This document shows, piece after piece, positions 1-10,380 of a stretch of DNA of 46,176 nucleotides (positions are counted from its first letter, which is position 1; every line of letters starts with the position of its first letter). This DNA comes from Cudoniella acicularis (Eukaryota; Ascomycota; Leotiomycetes; Helotiales; Helotiaceae), in assembly GCA_013054445.1 (NCBI GenBank), contig JAAMPI010000273.1, positions 1 to 46,176 on the forward strand, written 5' to 3'. The position numbers were made by a program, and so were the translations under genes. The notes beneath the pieces are model-generated. The model was not told where the DNA came from. It ran no database searches and was given only the letters and a program-made list of their open reading frames with translations.

Positions 1-111
1 TGCCTACCTTCAGCCCACCAGGTCTACCGTTTATTACGTTTCCATCCTAGTTGACGAGTTTCCCGACCTTTCTAGCAATCTATCCGGACCGCAACCGAGC
101 GAGCTTGCGAT

Positions 112-2853
112 ATGAATCACCATAACCGCCATGGATCCTCTGGTGGCACCAATAACTTCCGTCCGTCCCGGTACCAGAGCAGCCATCATGAAGCGGAAGA
201 AGACGATGAGGCGCCTCCCTCTTATACTACAACATTGCAAACAGTACTACTCGGCACTGACGAACAGAACCGCCACCTCCTTGATCAGGTCGACAAACTT
301 CGTGAATGCGGAGTAGATGAGTATATTGACCTACCTCAAATTGTGGTAGTGGGAGATCAATCTGCGGGCAAAAGTTCTATCCTCGAAGGTCTCACCGAGA
401 TCCCTTTCCTAGAAAGAGCGTCAAGTGTACCCGCTTTGCAACTCAGATCAGGCTCCGGCGGTCACTGGAAGTCCGAAGGATTATCAGGATCTACGCGCAT
501 AATGAATGCACCCAAGCTGAGAGAAACAGACTGGCTGAATTCGAGGAGACGATAGAGGACGACTTAGATTTCGAATCTATCTTTAACCGCGCACTTGAAG
601 CTATTTTCCCCCGAGATGGGGAGAACGGACGGTTTCTATCGAAAAATACCTTGAGTATCGAGGTTTCTGGACCCGAGCAGCCACATCTGACCGTGGTCGA
701 TTTGCCAGGCTTCATCCACTCCGAATCTATGGACCAGACTACTGCCGACATTACAGATATCCAAGCACTCGCCAGGCAATACATCAAGAAAGAACGCACG
801 ATTATCCTTCCAGTTGTCAGCGGCGATATTGAGTACTCAAAACAAATCGTGTTGAGAACAGTCAAAGAGCTAGACCCGACAGGAATTCGCACTCTCGGGA
901 TAATTACAAAGCCAAATATGACGCTGACGACAGCCCGAGAAGCGGAATTTATTAATCTAGCCGCAAATAAAGACTACAAGAATAAATTGCAGCTTGGTTG
1001 GCACGTTCTACGTAATAGATCGCACGACGAGGATGACTTTAGTCCTGAAGAACGCAAACAAGCTAAAGCGGAGTTCTTCGCGAAATCGAAGTGGAGCCAG
1101 ATTTTGAGAGTAGATCAATTAGGCATTGATGCTCTATCGAAGAGATTGAGTACTCAGCTCATATGGCATATTGCAGCCGAAGTCTTCAAAGTCGAAGCTG
1201 ACGTTGAACGCGAATTACAAAGATGCCAACAGAAGCTTCAGGACTTGGGCGATGGTATTGAAACTGCTGAAGAAATGGAAACAGCATTGTTCGCTTGGTG
1301 TGAGCGCTCTGCACGCTTGGCACATGCTGCTGTTCAGGGAAACGGCGTCAATCCTACCGGAGAAGATTTCTTTCCCTCCTTTGACGATGGCAAGTTCTAC
1401 GCACGGAATTTCCGTTCCCGTCTAGTGAAAGAAAACCAGCGATTTGCAGATGAGATGGAGAGATTTGGTTCCTCTTGCCTTATCATCGGTGAGGAAGGGA
1501 GTACTGTTAGTCGGAAAGGCAAAATGCGAACGGGAGATAGTGGTACTTCTCTGCCGGAAATCAGAAGAAGCGATTACATCGTCCAGAAAGTGATTCCTCT
1601 TTTGCGAGATAATACCGGAAAGGAGCTAGTCATGGACAGTAACCCCCTCCTCGTATATCGACTCTTCCACTCCTACTCGTCGAATTGGGAGCGATTGGCG
1701 ACGCCACACATCGAAGCCGCCCACCGTCTGTGTGAGGAACTCCTCGACCAGATCCTCGACTACGCATGGCCAAAACGCATTGAATCTCGTGTGTGGGCCG
1801 GATTCATTCAGCCGAGATTGGATAATATGCGGCTGGATGCTGATAATGAGATGAAGAAGTTGCTAGATGATGGGATGAAGCTTATTACACCTTATGAGAG
1901 CGACTTTCTTCGACAATGGTACGAGCGACCGATTTTCGACGCTACGGAGGAGGGCGCCGCCAGTCCAGAGGATATGCAATATGAAGATGTACTCCGAAAG
2001 ATGCTGCTCTTATACCAAGTATGCCTCCTTTTTCCACCCTCCCTGTCACTTTCTCCTATTCCTCGCTAACACTCCAAAAGTCAAAGTTTAAAAACTTCAC
2101 AACAAATACAATCGTCCAAGTCGTAGAACGCCACATCGCCGACGGCCTGGAAGACGTCTTCCACAACCGTCGTGTCAAAGTCCTAAACGAAGACCAGATT
2201 AAGGACCTCGTGGAGGACGACTATCAGGTGCGGACCGAACGACAAGAACTCAAGATACAGGAGAGGACTTTCTTGATGGGTAAAGAGATCTGCAGAAAGA
2301 TTAGTAGACGATCGGATTTAGGTCCAGTAAGTTTGACCTCCCGTTTCTAATAAAAAGGGAAATGAAAGCTGACCAATTGACATAGTATCAGCCGTCCCAA
2401 CTACCACAATACGAAAAACGCCATCCCAATAGCAACGACAACGGCAACCTCGGTGCTAAACCCAAAAGAAAAGGACAGAAATACCCTTACCCCACTCCCA
2501 ACAACACCCAACCGGAACACCGCAGCTCTAACTCTCGCTCCTCCTACCCTACACCGCCGCCTCCTGCCCGCCCTGCGCCCGAATTACGCACCACACCTAG
2601 CACTGCGGCTCCATGGCCACCAATTCCAAAGGGGGAGGTCCATGAAGAGGAGTATGATGTTGGAAACGCGAACGATAATGCTGCGGATGAAGCTGTGAGC
2701 TTGGCTTCTACCCATAGAGAGGAGATCGGGGAACCGGTGTATGAGGTTAGAAATGGACATGGACATAGGAGGAAGAGTTCGAAGTTAGGGGGGATTTTAG
2801 GGAGGGGGTTGGGGAAGAAGGATGCTGGCTATCATGGATTGAAGGAGGTTTGA
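112..2853 (+). CDS. Dynamin-type large GTPase, apparent frameshift near codon 99
   Basis: Dynamin superfamily GTPase, a family that remodels membranes by GTP-driven assembly. Exons read as 112-2018, 2081-2326 and 2386-2853, with introns 2019-2080 and 2327-2385. The N-terminal G domain shows the P-loop GDQSAGKSS (about residues 81-89), then CTRFATQIRLRR, the G3 motif DLPGF and a G4 motif reading TKPN. A middle/stalk region and a GED-like segment (LLLYQ joined to SKFKNFTTNTIVQVVE) follow, then a proline- and charge-rich tail. The reading frame changes at about 405-409: frame 1 encodes GLTEIPF and the next frame continues with PRKSVKCTRF, so one base seems missing in a CCCTTTCC context. All other parts stay open, so a sequence error or a recent mutation is likely. 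The start at 112 is the first ATG before the conserved region. The family call is secure; the cellular role (vacuolar, mitochondrial or Mx-like) is not. Confidence 0.85.
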
Positions 2854-3603
2854 GAAGTTGTGATTTGCGGTTGAGAGGTTGCGGTTAGAGATGGCAAGGA
2901 TACTAAATGGAGAGGGGGTTATATGTATTGGAAAAGTTGATTGGTTTCAGGAGTTAGTGAGAAGACTATATTATTAAGAAGTGCCGGTTCTGTGGATAGA
3001 AGCGGTTCAAGCAGTTCAAACAGAGTAGCAAATAGCTTTTGCTACTTTTGAGTCTCCTTTCGATGTTTCGAAGATATAGGGGTAAATGACCGTGTCTGAG
3101 GATCTTAAGGATTGCGCTGCTTAGCTCTTTGTGTTTGTTGAAAAGGAAGAAATCGTATCCAGGAGAGATTTCTGACCTTTCTGAAGTTGAGAAGCGAGCC
3201 ACTTGATTCAGAAAGTAGGGTTATTTATATATACAAGCGAAGGCAGATTTACAAGTCAAAAATTGATTCTAAGGTCAGAAATCGTGAATAGTTTAAGTGT
3301 AATGATAATTATTTATCGTGCACATCGGCCCCTGAAATCCATCGCAGATGCAAAAAGTCTAACACATATAGAAAAAGTCTCGCGAAACACGCTAGCACTC
3401 AAACCTCTATGCCAAACGACTAAGTGAATTGGTGTTTCACAGAGCATATGGCTTGGCTATGGTAAAGTCGCAGTAAACTAATGCGTGTATGGAGAACCAG
3501 ATTATGGGCTACCTCCCTCGCTAGAAGGTGTGTCCTCCCTTGGCTCAGAAGTACTAAATTTAAAATAGTATTCTACGAATACAACTTGATTTTCGTAAGC
3601 GCG
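2854..3603. other. Intergenic, includes copy 1 of a diverged duplication
   Basis: I see no convincing gene. A 78-codon open frame on the minus strand (2966-3202) lies across copy 1 of a duplicated segment and has no recognisable domain; I do not call it. Confidence 0.5.
3107..3318. repeat. Diverged direct repeat, copy 1
   Basis: This segment matches 4017-4272 in the same orientation. Shared blocks include TCAGAAAGTAGGGTT followed by T-rich sequence, GCGAG just upstream, and a later block ending AAATcGTGAATA followed by AATGATtATT. Copy 2 has about 60 extra bases in the middle. The similarity is by eye and clearly diverged. In copy 2 the segment is the leader and promoter side of a possible small minus-strand gene. 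Confidence 0.6.
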
Positions 3604-3850
3604 TTACTCCCCTAGTCTTGAATCCACAAGTGTCTTCCACTTGGCCTTAAGAGCTCCATCAACTTTAACCACGGCCGCTCCGTCTCGACGGCGTGCGAAG
3701 AGCAACCCACCATACTGTCGCACTACCACGCGGGTCATAGTATGGTGTGCAGAAGAATCTGCACCACGATGTTTCAACCCTCGTCTCCCTATTGTTTTCT
3801 ATCTCGTCGATTGCTTTCTCGGCCCAAAATTTGAAACCGGTCTGAGACAT
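3604..3850 (-). CDS. Possible small gene of unknown function (about 60 aa, two exons)
   Basis: The ATG at 3850 has A at -3 and opens MSQTGFKFWAEKAIDEIE. A 64-bp intron at 3715-3778 (GTTGAA donor, CTATGAC branch-like site, GACAG acceptor) would join this to a frame that encodes YGGLLFARRRDG and then KVDGALKAKWKTLVDSRLGE before the stop at 3604. Both halves look protein-like and the junction is in phase. If the intron is not real, the first exon runs on to a stop near 3665 and gives 61 aa. A TATAAAAGG-like box lies on the same strand near 4084-4092. The donor is weak. No domain is recognised. Confidence 0.35.
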
Positions 3851-4016
3851 GTTGCTTGAATCAAGTAGGTCGAGGATGAACTTAAAGGTACTGCTAAGAA
3901 AGTGTCCTGTAATTCTTTTAGTAGATAGCAGGAGCTTGGTATCTGATAACGCTGAATTCTTTTGGGGGGTTTGGTTTAATATTTTTGATTTGAACGGTGC
4001 TGAAATGAAGAAGTTT

Positions 4017-4272
4017 AGGGCTTGCTTGGCTCGAGTTGTGTAGATGTAGGAAAAATAAATCATATTCTAGAGAAATTTCGAGCCCTTTTATAGCTGCTAA
4101 GCGAGTCTTGTGAGTCAGAAAGTAGGGTTGTTCATATGAAGTAGATTCTATAGTAGTAGAATAATGTGAATATGTTTCAGTGATTCATACACAAGGGGGA
4201 ACACGGATTTGTAAGTCACGGTTGGCTGAAGATCGGAAATTGTGAATACTAGAATAATGATTCTATTTCTCT
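4017..4272. repeat. Diverged direct repeat, copy 2
   Basis: Partner of 3107-3318. It carries the shared TCAGAAAGTAGGGTT block and the final GAAATTGTGAATA block, separated by an insertion relative to copy 1. The right edge sits immediately beside the inverted-repeat element at 4274. Confidence 0.6.
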
Positions 4273-4273
4273 A

Positions 4274-4651
4274 TACGAAGGCCGCGGTCAAAAGTCTGGG
4301 TAATATAGCGCATTACAGGCTTTACCTCGCTAAGGCATCAGGGCACCCAAAATTAGGGAACATCAAAAAGTAAATATTTATAACTATTTTTTTTTAATGC
4401 CTAACGGTCTTCTAATTCCTTAAATATTTGAGCTCAGGCCATTAGAGAGTATCTAGAGCTCATATAAAGTGTGCACTCTAATAATATTTATACGTTGATT
4501 TAAAAATCGATAAAACGATAGAACAGGAGCTACAAGCCTTGCGACGCTTTTAGCGATTGCTGCCTATATTTACAGGCACCTTTAGCGTACTTCCTGTGAT
4601 TTACAGGCTATCTACCCTATATTACCCAGACTTTCGACCGGGGCCTTCGTA
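4274..4651. mobile_element. MITE-like element with 33-35 bp terminal inverted repeats and TA flanks
   Basis: Positions 4274-4308 and the reverse complement of 4617-4651 match over 35 bases with two mismatches, beginning TACGAAGGCC and ending GTCTGGGTAATATAG. Taking the outer TA as target duplication (4274-4275 and 4650-4651) leaves a 374-bp element whose ends read CGAAGG. TA flanks and the short size without an open frame fit a non-autonomous Tc1/mariner-type element. The interior is AT-rich and repeats TTACAGGC-like words near both ends. No transposase is present. Confidence 0.8.
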
Positions 4652-6182
4652 GTGCATGTGACATGTCATCTTCCAAAGAAGTCTATTGTTGAATCAAAAG
4701 AGCTTAACGAGCACTCGAAAAACCAAGCTATTTGCAGAATGGTTCCGTGGTGATGAAATAGGATAACACTGTAACCTCTATTCCCGAACGAGCAAATCAG
4801 CGTTGTACGGAACACCAGAAAGTTTCCGCCCTTGAGTCGTACTGTAGAGCGTTTGTGGAGGTCTAGATCATGGATTAGTTTTCGTTATCAGATTCTGTAT
4901 CCCGTGGAGGAGTATCAGAGAATCAGAATTCGTATTCAACGCTATCAACGATACCATTACAGCTAGGTCCATCTTCCGCAAGCCGTATGAGTATTTTCCC
5001 AAGATTTTTAGTGACCTCAATTTTCTTGCGTCCCCTTATTAAAGTAGGCGCAAAAGGCGGTTATCGTCGCATCGGCCACATCATGAAATAGACCCCCGTA
5101 TCGTCTATCCTCTGAGACCTACCCCTGAACCGAGCCGGTCTACGGAGGCGGAGGGGGAAAGCGGAGGTCAGTGCCACGGCTCATGAATCTACATGAACGC
5201 TTCTGTCTTCCCCAACCGAGTGGCGTCATCGCCGAACGGTGGTTGGCCCGACGGACGAAGGTTGGCATGTCATAGGCAACATTGTTTTGGCTATCTGTAT
5301 TTCCTTCTTCGGTATTAAGATTATCCGTCCACAAGATTTCGTATTACATCTGACTTCTAGGGGAAAACAAATGACTTACTTAGAATCACCTCATGCAGTC
5401 GTAGTATTTCGCCATCAATAAAATTCTTTGCAATACATACTGTACAATAAGCCCTTCAATCCCTCTCTATAATTTGATTAATGGTTTCCCCATCCCGACT
5501 TCGTGTTTGGACAGCAGCCAGGTATAAAGTTGGACATCGTGGCGGTCTTGGCCTGGGCCCGAGACGGGATCAAAGGTGTTACCCAGACATCGGCGTGAGG
5601 CCAATCGATCGAACAATTTGATCAGAGACTTGGAAAGGGGCCGAGCATTTTCTCGGGCAGCAGAGCACAGACTGGAAACAACGTACGGGGTGAGGAAGCA
5701 GCCACGGTAACACAGAGCTGTTGGGCGACATGACCGAGGCGTTGCGAACCTCGTGTAGACTCTGCGGAGGGCGCATGGCTGATGACGTGGATGCTGGGGC
5801 TACTGGTTCTGAAGTGAGTTTGGCTTGACATTGAATCAGAATCGATAGGTGCTTTACGAGGACAATGGAGTTGTTCCATCGCGTGGAAGATGCTGGATCG
5901 ATTTGAGTGGCGTTGCTTGCTATGTTTTTGCACGGGACGGCTCCAGCTTCCAAGTGAACCCCGGAACGCCACCATAATCTGGTAGGGTTACATTGTCCAC
6001 TAGTGACTTTGAGTTTGGTTTTGCTTGTTCTTTGACGGCGAATCCCATGTCACAATGAGATTTATAGGGCTGACCGCAGGTCATGAGTCCATGTATTCGC
6101 TCCCTTCCTCATCATTTTCTTCACCAGAGAACAGCCGAGAAGCTTTAAACTACAGCGCTGGATCTTTGATACATTTGGCAGT
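4652..6182. other. Intergenic, no supported gene
   Basis: A GC-richer stretch at about 5570-5980 has two overlapping minus-strand frames of 117-124 codons without recognisable motifs. They may be remnants of an old gene but I cannot identify it. The last 150 bases are the promoter side of the next gene. Confidence 0.4.
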
Positions 6183-7192
6183 ATGGAGGCGAACCAGCAA
6201 CCCCCACCAGATACCACCAACGCTACACCAGGCTTAGTGGGTGTTTCGTTTATGTTCGCGATGGCACTGATTGCCTACGGCTTCCGGATGAGGACTCGAA
6301 TTAGTCCTCTTTTTAAGCTGACAGCTACGGATCATCTCATCTCATCGGCTCTTGTAAGTACCGGCAGCAGACACCTCGTCTAGGCCACGCTGATTCTCAC
6401 TACAGCTTTGCGAAGTATTTGTCCTCGTCTGTTTGCTGACAGCCATTGGCTATGGCCTCGGACGTTATGACTATTACATTTCAGCTACCACGCTCATCAA
6501 GATCAACAAATGTCTGTTCCTCCTAGGACTTTTCGGATTTTGGGCATCCTCCCTCGCGAGAGTATCGATAGGATATATGCTTCTCCGTTTTGAAATCTCC
6601 AAAACTTGGCGGATGGTACTTTGGATTTTGATTTTTACCCAATTTGCTATGGCGATTGGGTCGGACGTGTTTCAACTTCTTCAGTGCCGCCCCATACGTG
6701 CAATGTGGGAAACAGTGCCTGATGCAGTTTGCTGGACGGCTCAGATATCGAGAAGCTACGGGTATATATATGCAGGTTCGTTGTCGATCGATAGTCCTGA
6801 CCAAACAGTGCTAACTTATGAAAGTAATGGGCATAGTAAGCGATCTTCTATTCGCTATTATCCCAGTGTGTTTTCTCTCGTCAATGCACCGACCCCTGAT
6901 GGAAAGGATACTAGTTAGCGTCCTAATGGGCTTCGGAACAGTTGCAGCTGTGGCCGGAGCCATGAAAGTCTATCACATAGACGCTTATGACCCTCGCAAA
7001 GATGTTTTGCGTGATTGGATGCCACTGCTTTGGTGGTATAGGGTCGAAGAGATCGGTCTCATCATTGCAGCTTGTACACCGTTTCTCAAGCCGTCTATCG
7101 AGCGTTTGCTAGCGCGGCTCGGCGCGCTGCCATTCCGTTTTGTGACCATTGGACTGAACCTGTTCGCTCTAATCACGGAGATAAAGCAATGA
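6183..7192 (+). CDS. Fungal rhodopsin-domain (SAT4-type) integral membrane protein, about 302 aa
   Basis: Exons are 6183-6353, 6406-6775 and 6825-7192. The introns have GTAAGT and GTTCGT donors, and the second has a GCTAAC branch site. The protein has several hydrophobic helices. Hallmarks of the family are GYGLGRYDYYI, a helix with ARVSIGYMLLRFEISKTWR, CRPIRAMWE, and a late segment DWMPLLWWYRVEEIGLIIAA followed by CTPFLKP. The N terminus before the first helix is short for the family, so an upstream exon cannot be excluded. The biochemical function of the family is largely unknown; the protein is expected in a membrane. Confidence 0.85.
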
Positions 7193-8320
7193 ACGTTACA
7201 ACAGCAGCTTCATCTTTGAAATGGGTGACTAGAGAGGAGCATTTGGCACAATCAAATCAGTGTTAAGCGGGATATTGCGTTTTTTCTTGCGGGTTAGATT
7301 ACTCTAGCTATGGTTGAAACATCACATGAGATGATTCAAAGCTTTCAAATAGGTAATATACTTATATGTTTTTTAATCGATAGTATTTATATAAGTATTA
7401 CTAACTTGAAATAAATAATTTCAATAATATTTCTACTAATACTATACTTCTTATTTCTTAAAAAGAAATAACTTTTTATAGTTTATATTTTATTCTATTA
7501 TACTCTTAATCTATTCTCTTTTAAAAAATATTTGAAGTTATTTATTATAATTATAATACTTTAAAAGTTCGAAAAATAAAATTTGTTTATAATCCAGATA
7601 AAGTATATAAACTAGATAATAAAAATTAGAAGCCGTATTTTGAGAAATTCATGATTTTTTTTATATGTGAAGGTTGAGTCATTTGAGGAAAACGGAGCTA
7701 TAATGATTGACATTCAATACACCTTCCGACGAACGCTCGAGAATCTTTAATACACATTAAATTCAGGATTTGCGACCTGTGAATCATAGGCTGTGATTCA
7801 GGAACTACGTCTCTCATCTGAAATTCTATTTGAATTTTGAATGACGAGAAATTTTCTAGCAGCGTCGTTATTATCACCCACTAGCTAATAGCGTCTGGCG
7901 CAAGGCATTGAGCTGAGATTGTTCACCAATAGCAGTTTCTATGCTAGACAGATGTGCCCCTAAATAAATATGATATATATGAGTGCTCAATATATTTTTC
8001 CAAGCATTGGAGAATGATAATTAAAGGATTCATGACCCAGAACGCAGCAAATTGTTGTGAGTAATGATTTTATTTTTCAGATACCTATCACTTGTCCATT
8101 AATAATTCAATACACATTTGTTCTTTGGCCGTTCCTTTTGCGTACAGTATACTTACTGCCATCTTCGCAAGAACAACTTTTTTAAACACAGGTATATGGA
8201 AACAAAATCCTTTATATTTACTCCATGTCCCTAGAAACTTCATATGTACAATTGCTCCTCCCGTTACCCCTGCCGCTTCTTTCTCTCCTCTCCTCACCCC
8301 TCAAGCACATACAAATCACC
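7193..8320. other. Intergenic with a very AT-rich block at about 7340-7650
   Basis: The block consists almost entirely of A and T, as expected for RIP-mutated or decayed repeat DNA. A small perfect hairpin lies near 7778-7802 (TGAATCA, short loop, TGATTCA). I see no gene. Confidence 0.5.
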
Positions 8321-9063
8321 TTACGCCGCAACCTGGGTAAAATAATTTGCCCTCACCGGCGCATCACAGTTTGCATCTTTCAAGAACGCCGTTATGTTGA
8401 AACCTAGGCGCTTGGAGATGGAACTCGTCTGGCTAGATGGCACCTTGAAACCCGCCGGTTGCGGAATTAAGAATTCGATGTATTTGTGGGGATGCGCTGG
8501 GGTCTCAGCTGGCGGGGCAGGAGCAAAGAACGTTGATGGACCAGTGTCTGTTGTGGAAAGCACGTATAAGCCGTTTGTCTCCGTGGTTGCTGATTTGTAG
8601 CCTGTTATGAGGGCGTGAAGTACGGTGCCTCTCGTGCCTGCGGCACCACCAGTTGCGCTGGGAGGACTGTGTAGTTGTGAGTATAGAAGGCGGGGTAGGG
8701 AGGAGCGGAGCGGAGCGGATTGGCTTACGCATCGACATCTATTACATGTTAATACGTCTTCATTGTGTGAATCGTGAACCTTGAGGACACTTACCAAGCA
8801 TGAGAAAGATGTATGTTCCATTCAATGCCTCGTCGGTCGTACCTATTGTTGGTGCTTTGCCGGTGTCTTTTGTACTTGTCAGATGAGATACTTTTATTGC
8901 TTTGATTTGACTTGCCGGCTTTGGTCAAAGCAGTTCCTGGAACGAGAGACTTCGAGCCAAATTTTACCTCCAAATGTGCCGTAACAGCTGGTGTATAGTC
9001 CGGTGGTGTCTGAGCGAGTGCCACACCGGCAAGGAGAAGAGACGCAAGACCAACAAACAACAT
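8321..9063 (-). CDS. Secreted PEBP-like protein, 191 aa, four exons
   Basis: Exons (minus strand) are 9063-8916, 8866-8795, 8738-8729 and 8666-8321. The first exon opens with a signal peptide, LFVGLASLLLAGVALA, cleaved before QTPPDY. The joined protein shows phosphatidylethanolamine-binding (PEBP/RKIP) features: a YIFLMLDVDAP block (the ligand-pocket DxDAP, about residues 74-78), HALITGY, PHKYIEFLIPQP (about 136-147) and FNITAFLKD. Intron 1 (8867-8915) uses a GC donor in the usual strong form GCAAGT; using the nearby GT instead breaks the frame. Exon 3 is only 10 bp but completes the DVDA codons exactly. A TATA-like box lies about 70 bases upstream. Substrate is unknown; secretion is inferred from the signal peptide. 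Confidence 0.85.
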
Positions 9064-9132
9064 CTTTGCTTATGTAGTGGAAATAAACTCAAATGGGCGA
9101 TATTTTCAGGAATCAGGAAGACCGGAGGGAAG

Positions 9133-9140
9133 TATATATA
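9133..9140 (-). promoter_or_regulatory. TATA-like box of the PEBP-like gene
   Basis: TATATATA on the minus strand, about 70 bases upstream of the ATG at 9063. Confidence 0.5.
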
Positions 9141-9261
9141 GCATGCCGAACTTTGCTGCCTAGGATGGTCCGCAGGGCCGAGTGAAAATATCTATCTTTT
9201 TAAGTGTCATTAGAATGATGAATTTCGTGATACGATAGAATAGATCATGTGTGTATGGATA

Positions 9262-9450
9262 TCAACTCAGCCTGAGGATTTCGATATTATAGTCGTGATC
9301 GCAGATTGAAATATCCGGGTCGGCACTCGTACCCTTGCCTACCCCGCAATGTCGGCATTCCGTCCCACATGGGGATTCTCGCCACAGAATCACAATAATA
9401 AACATGAAAGGAATGAGGAGCAAAAACAAATAAAAAGGGAGGATAAGCAT
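9262..9450 (-). CDS. Possible small single-pass membrane or secreted peptide, 62 aa
   Basis: The frame starts at 9450 after a pyrimidine-rich leader (TTCTTTCTCCTTTC) and opens with about 23 hydrophobic residues (MLILPFYLFLLLIPFM and onward). A hydrophilic part with cysteines in the pattern CGTECRHCG and a later C follows. A TATATAAAC-type box lies about 80 bases upstream at 9527-9535. No family is recognised. It could equally be a chance frame. Confidence 0.35.
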   Translation of the reverse strand: MLILPFYLFLLLIPFMFIIVILWRESPCGTECRHCGVGKGTSADPDISICDHDYNIEILRLS

Positions 9451-10380
9451 GAAAGGAGAAAGAATGTCGCTAGTTCACGGAAATTATTCAAGTACACTTC
9501 TATGTGCGGCGAGGGCCTATCCAACCCGTTTATATGGATTTGGGAGAACTAGGGCTTATTTTTCAACGAGACAAGGAAGATAAACTTCTTGAAATCCTAG
9601 ATGATCAAATTTGTGATTATTTTATTTTGCTTAATTATGTAATCTTATTGTCTAAGAGATCGCAAGATATATTTAGTTGAAACGCTTCTAGAAAAAGGCT
9701 AGGCGATCCAAACACTTCAAAGTACAAACGCCACACCATCACAGGAGGTTTTATAGACGAACACGATATTACCTTCTCTATATTTTCTTTATTGTTTGTT
9801 CTCTGCATGCAGCCAGCAAGTTTGCAGTTTGCAGTTTGTAGTTATTTGATTATTCTGAAGTGTCTGCTGAAATGATCCGAATCCGAACTTTGGAAAATTT
9901 CCATGGATAAACGCAATTTTATTAGTGATAAAAGTATTAGAAAAGCTTCCGATTAATCAGCTATGCTTGTATTACTCTGCACAACGCCTTTACCAAGCTT
10001 CTAACTACTTAAATTTTATCTCCTAGCAGAAGTACACCATGCTCTTCGCTTAAAATTAAGGCATGCCCCTTTCTAGGCAAGCCAAGCTACTTACGTCAGA
10101 TTTACGGGGGACAAGCCTCTGCTGCACCTCGCCTCCCACACACCTATAAATGCACGAGTTGGAAACCTTATAGTCAGTTACCCCCTCCTTCGGGCTTCAA
10201 CGCTTCAGTTGCAAGCGCTCTTGAAAGTCAAAAGCACGCCAGCCTACACCACAATTTATATGGATAAAAACAGGCGCGGCCCGCAGAATATCATCTTACA
10301 TTATTCAATTTTCGCCAAAACCATCCTCAGACCCGATTAACGCGAAACACGATTCTTCTCCGCACGAAAAAGTTTTCAAA
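9451..10380. other. Intergenic; promoter side of the next gene
   Basis: Contains a short tandem GCAGTTT repeat near 9820-9840 and a TATAAA at 10145-10150, about 230 bases before the ATG at 10381. Nothing else is recognised. Confidence 0.45.

Noticed and set aside
2966..3202. 78-codon minus-strand frame in repeat copy 1
   Set aside because: Matches only the leader-like part of copy 2, not its coding part; no domain.
5579..5975. Two overlapping minus-strand frames of 117-124 codons
   Set aside because: No motif, no leader, and both frames are equally plausible; possibly an old remnant but not identifiable.
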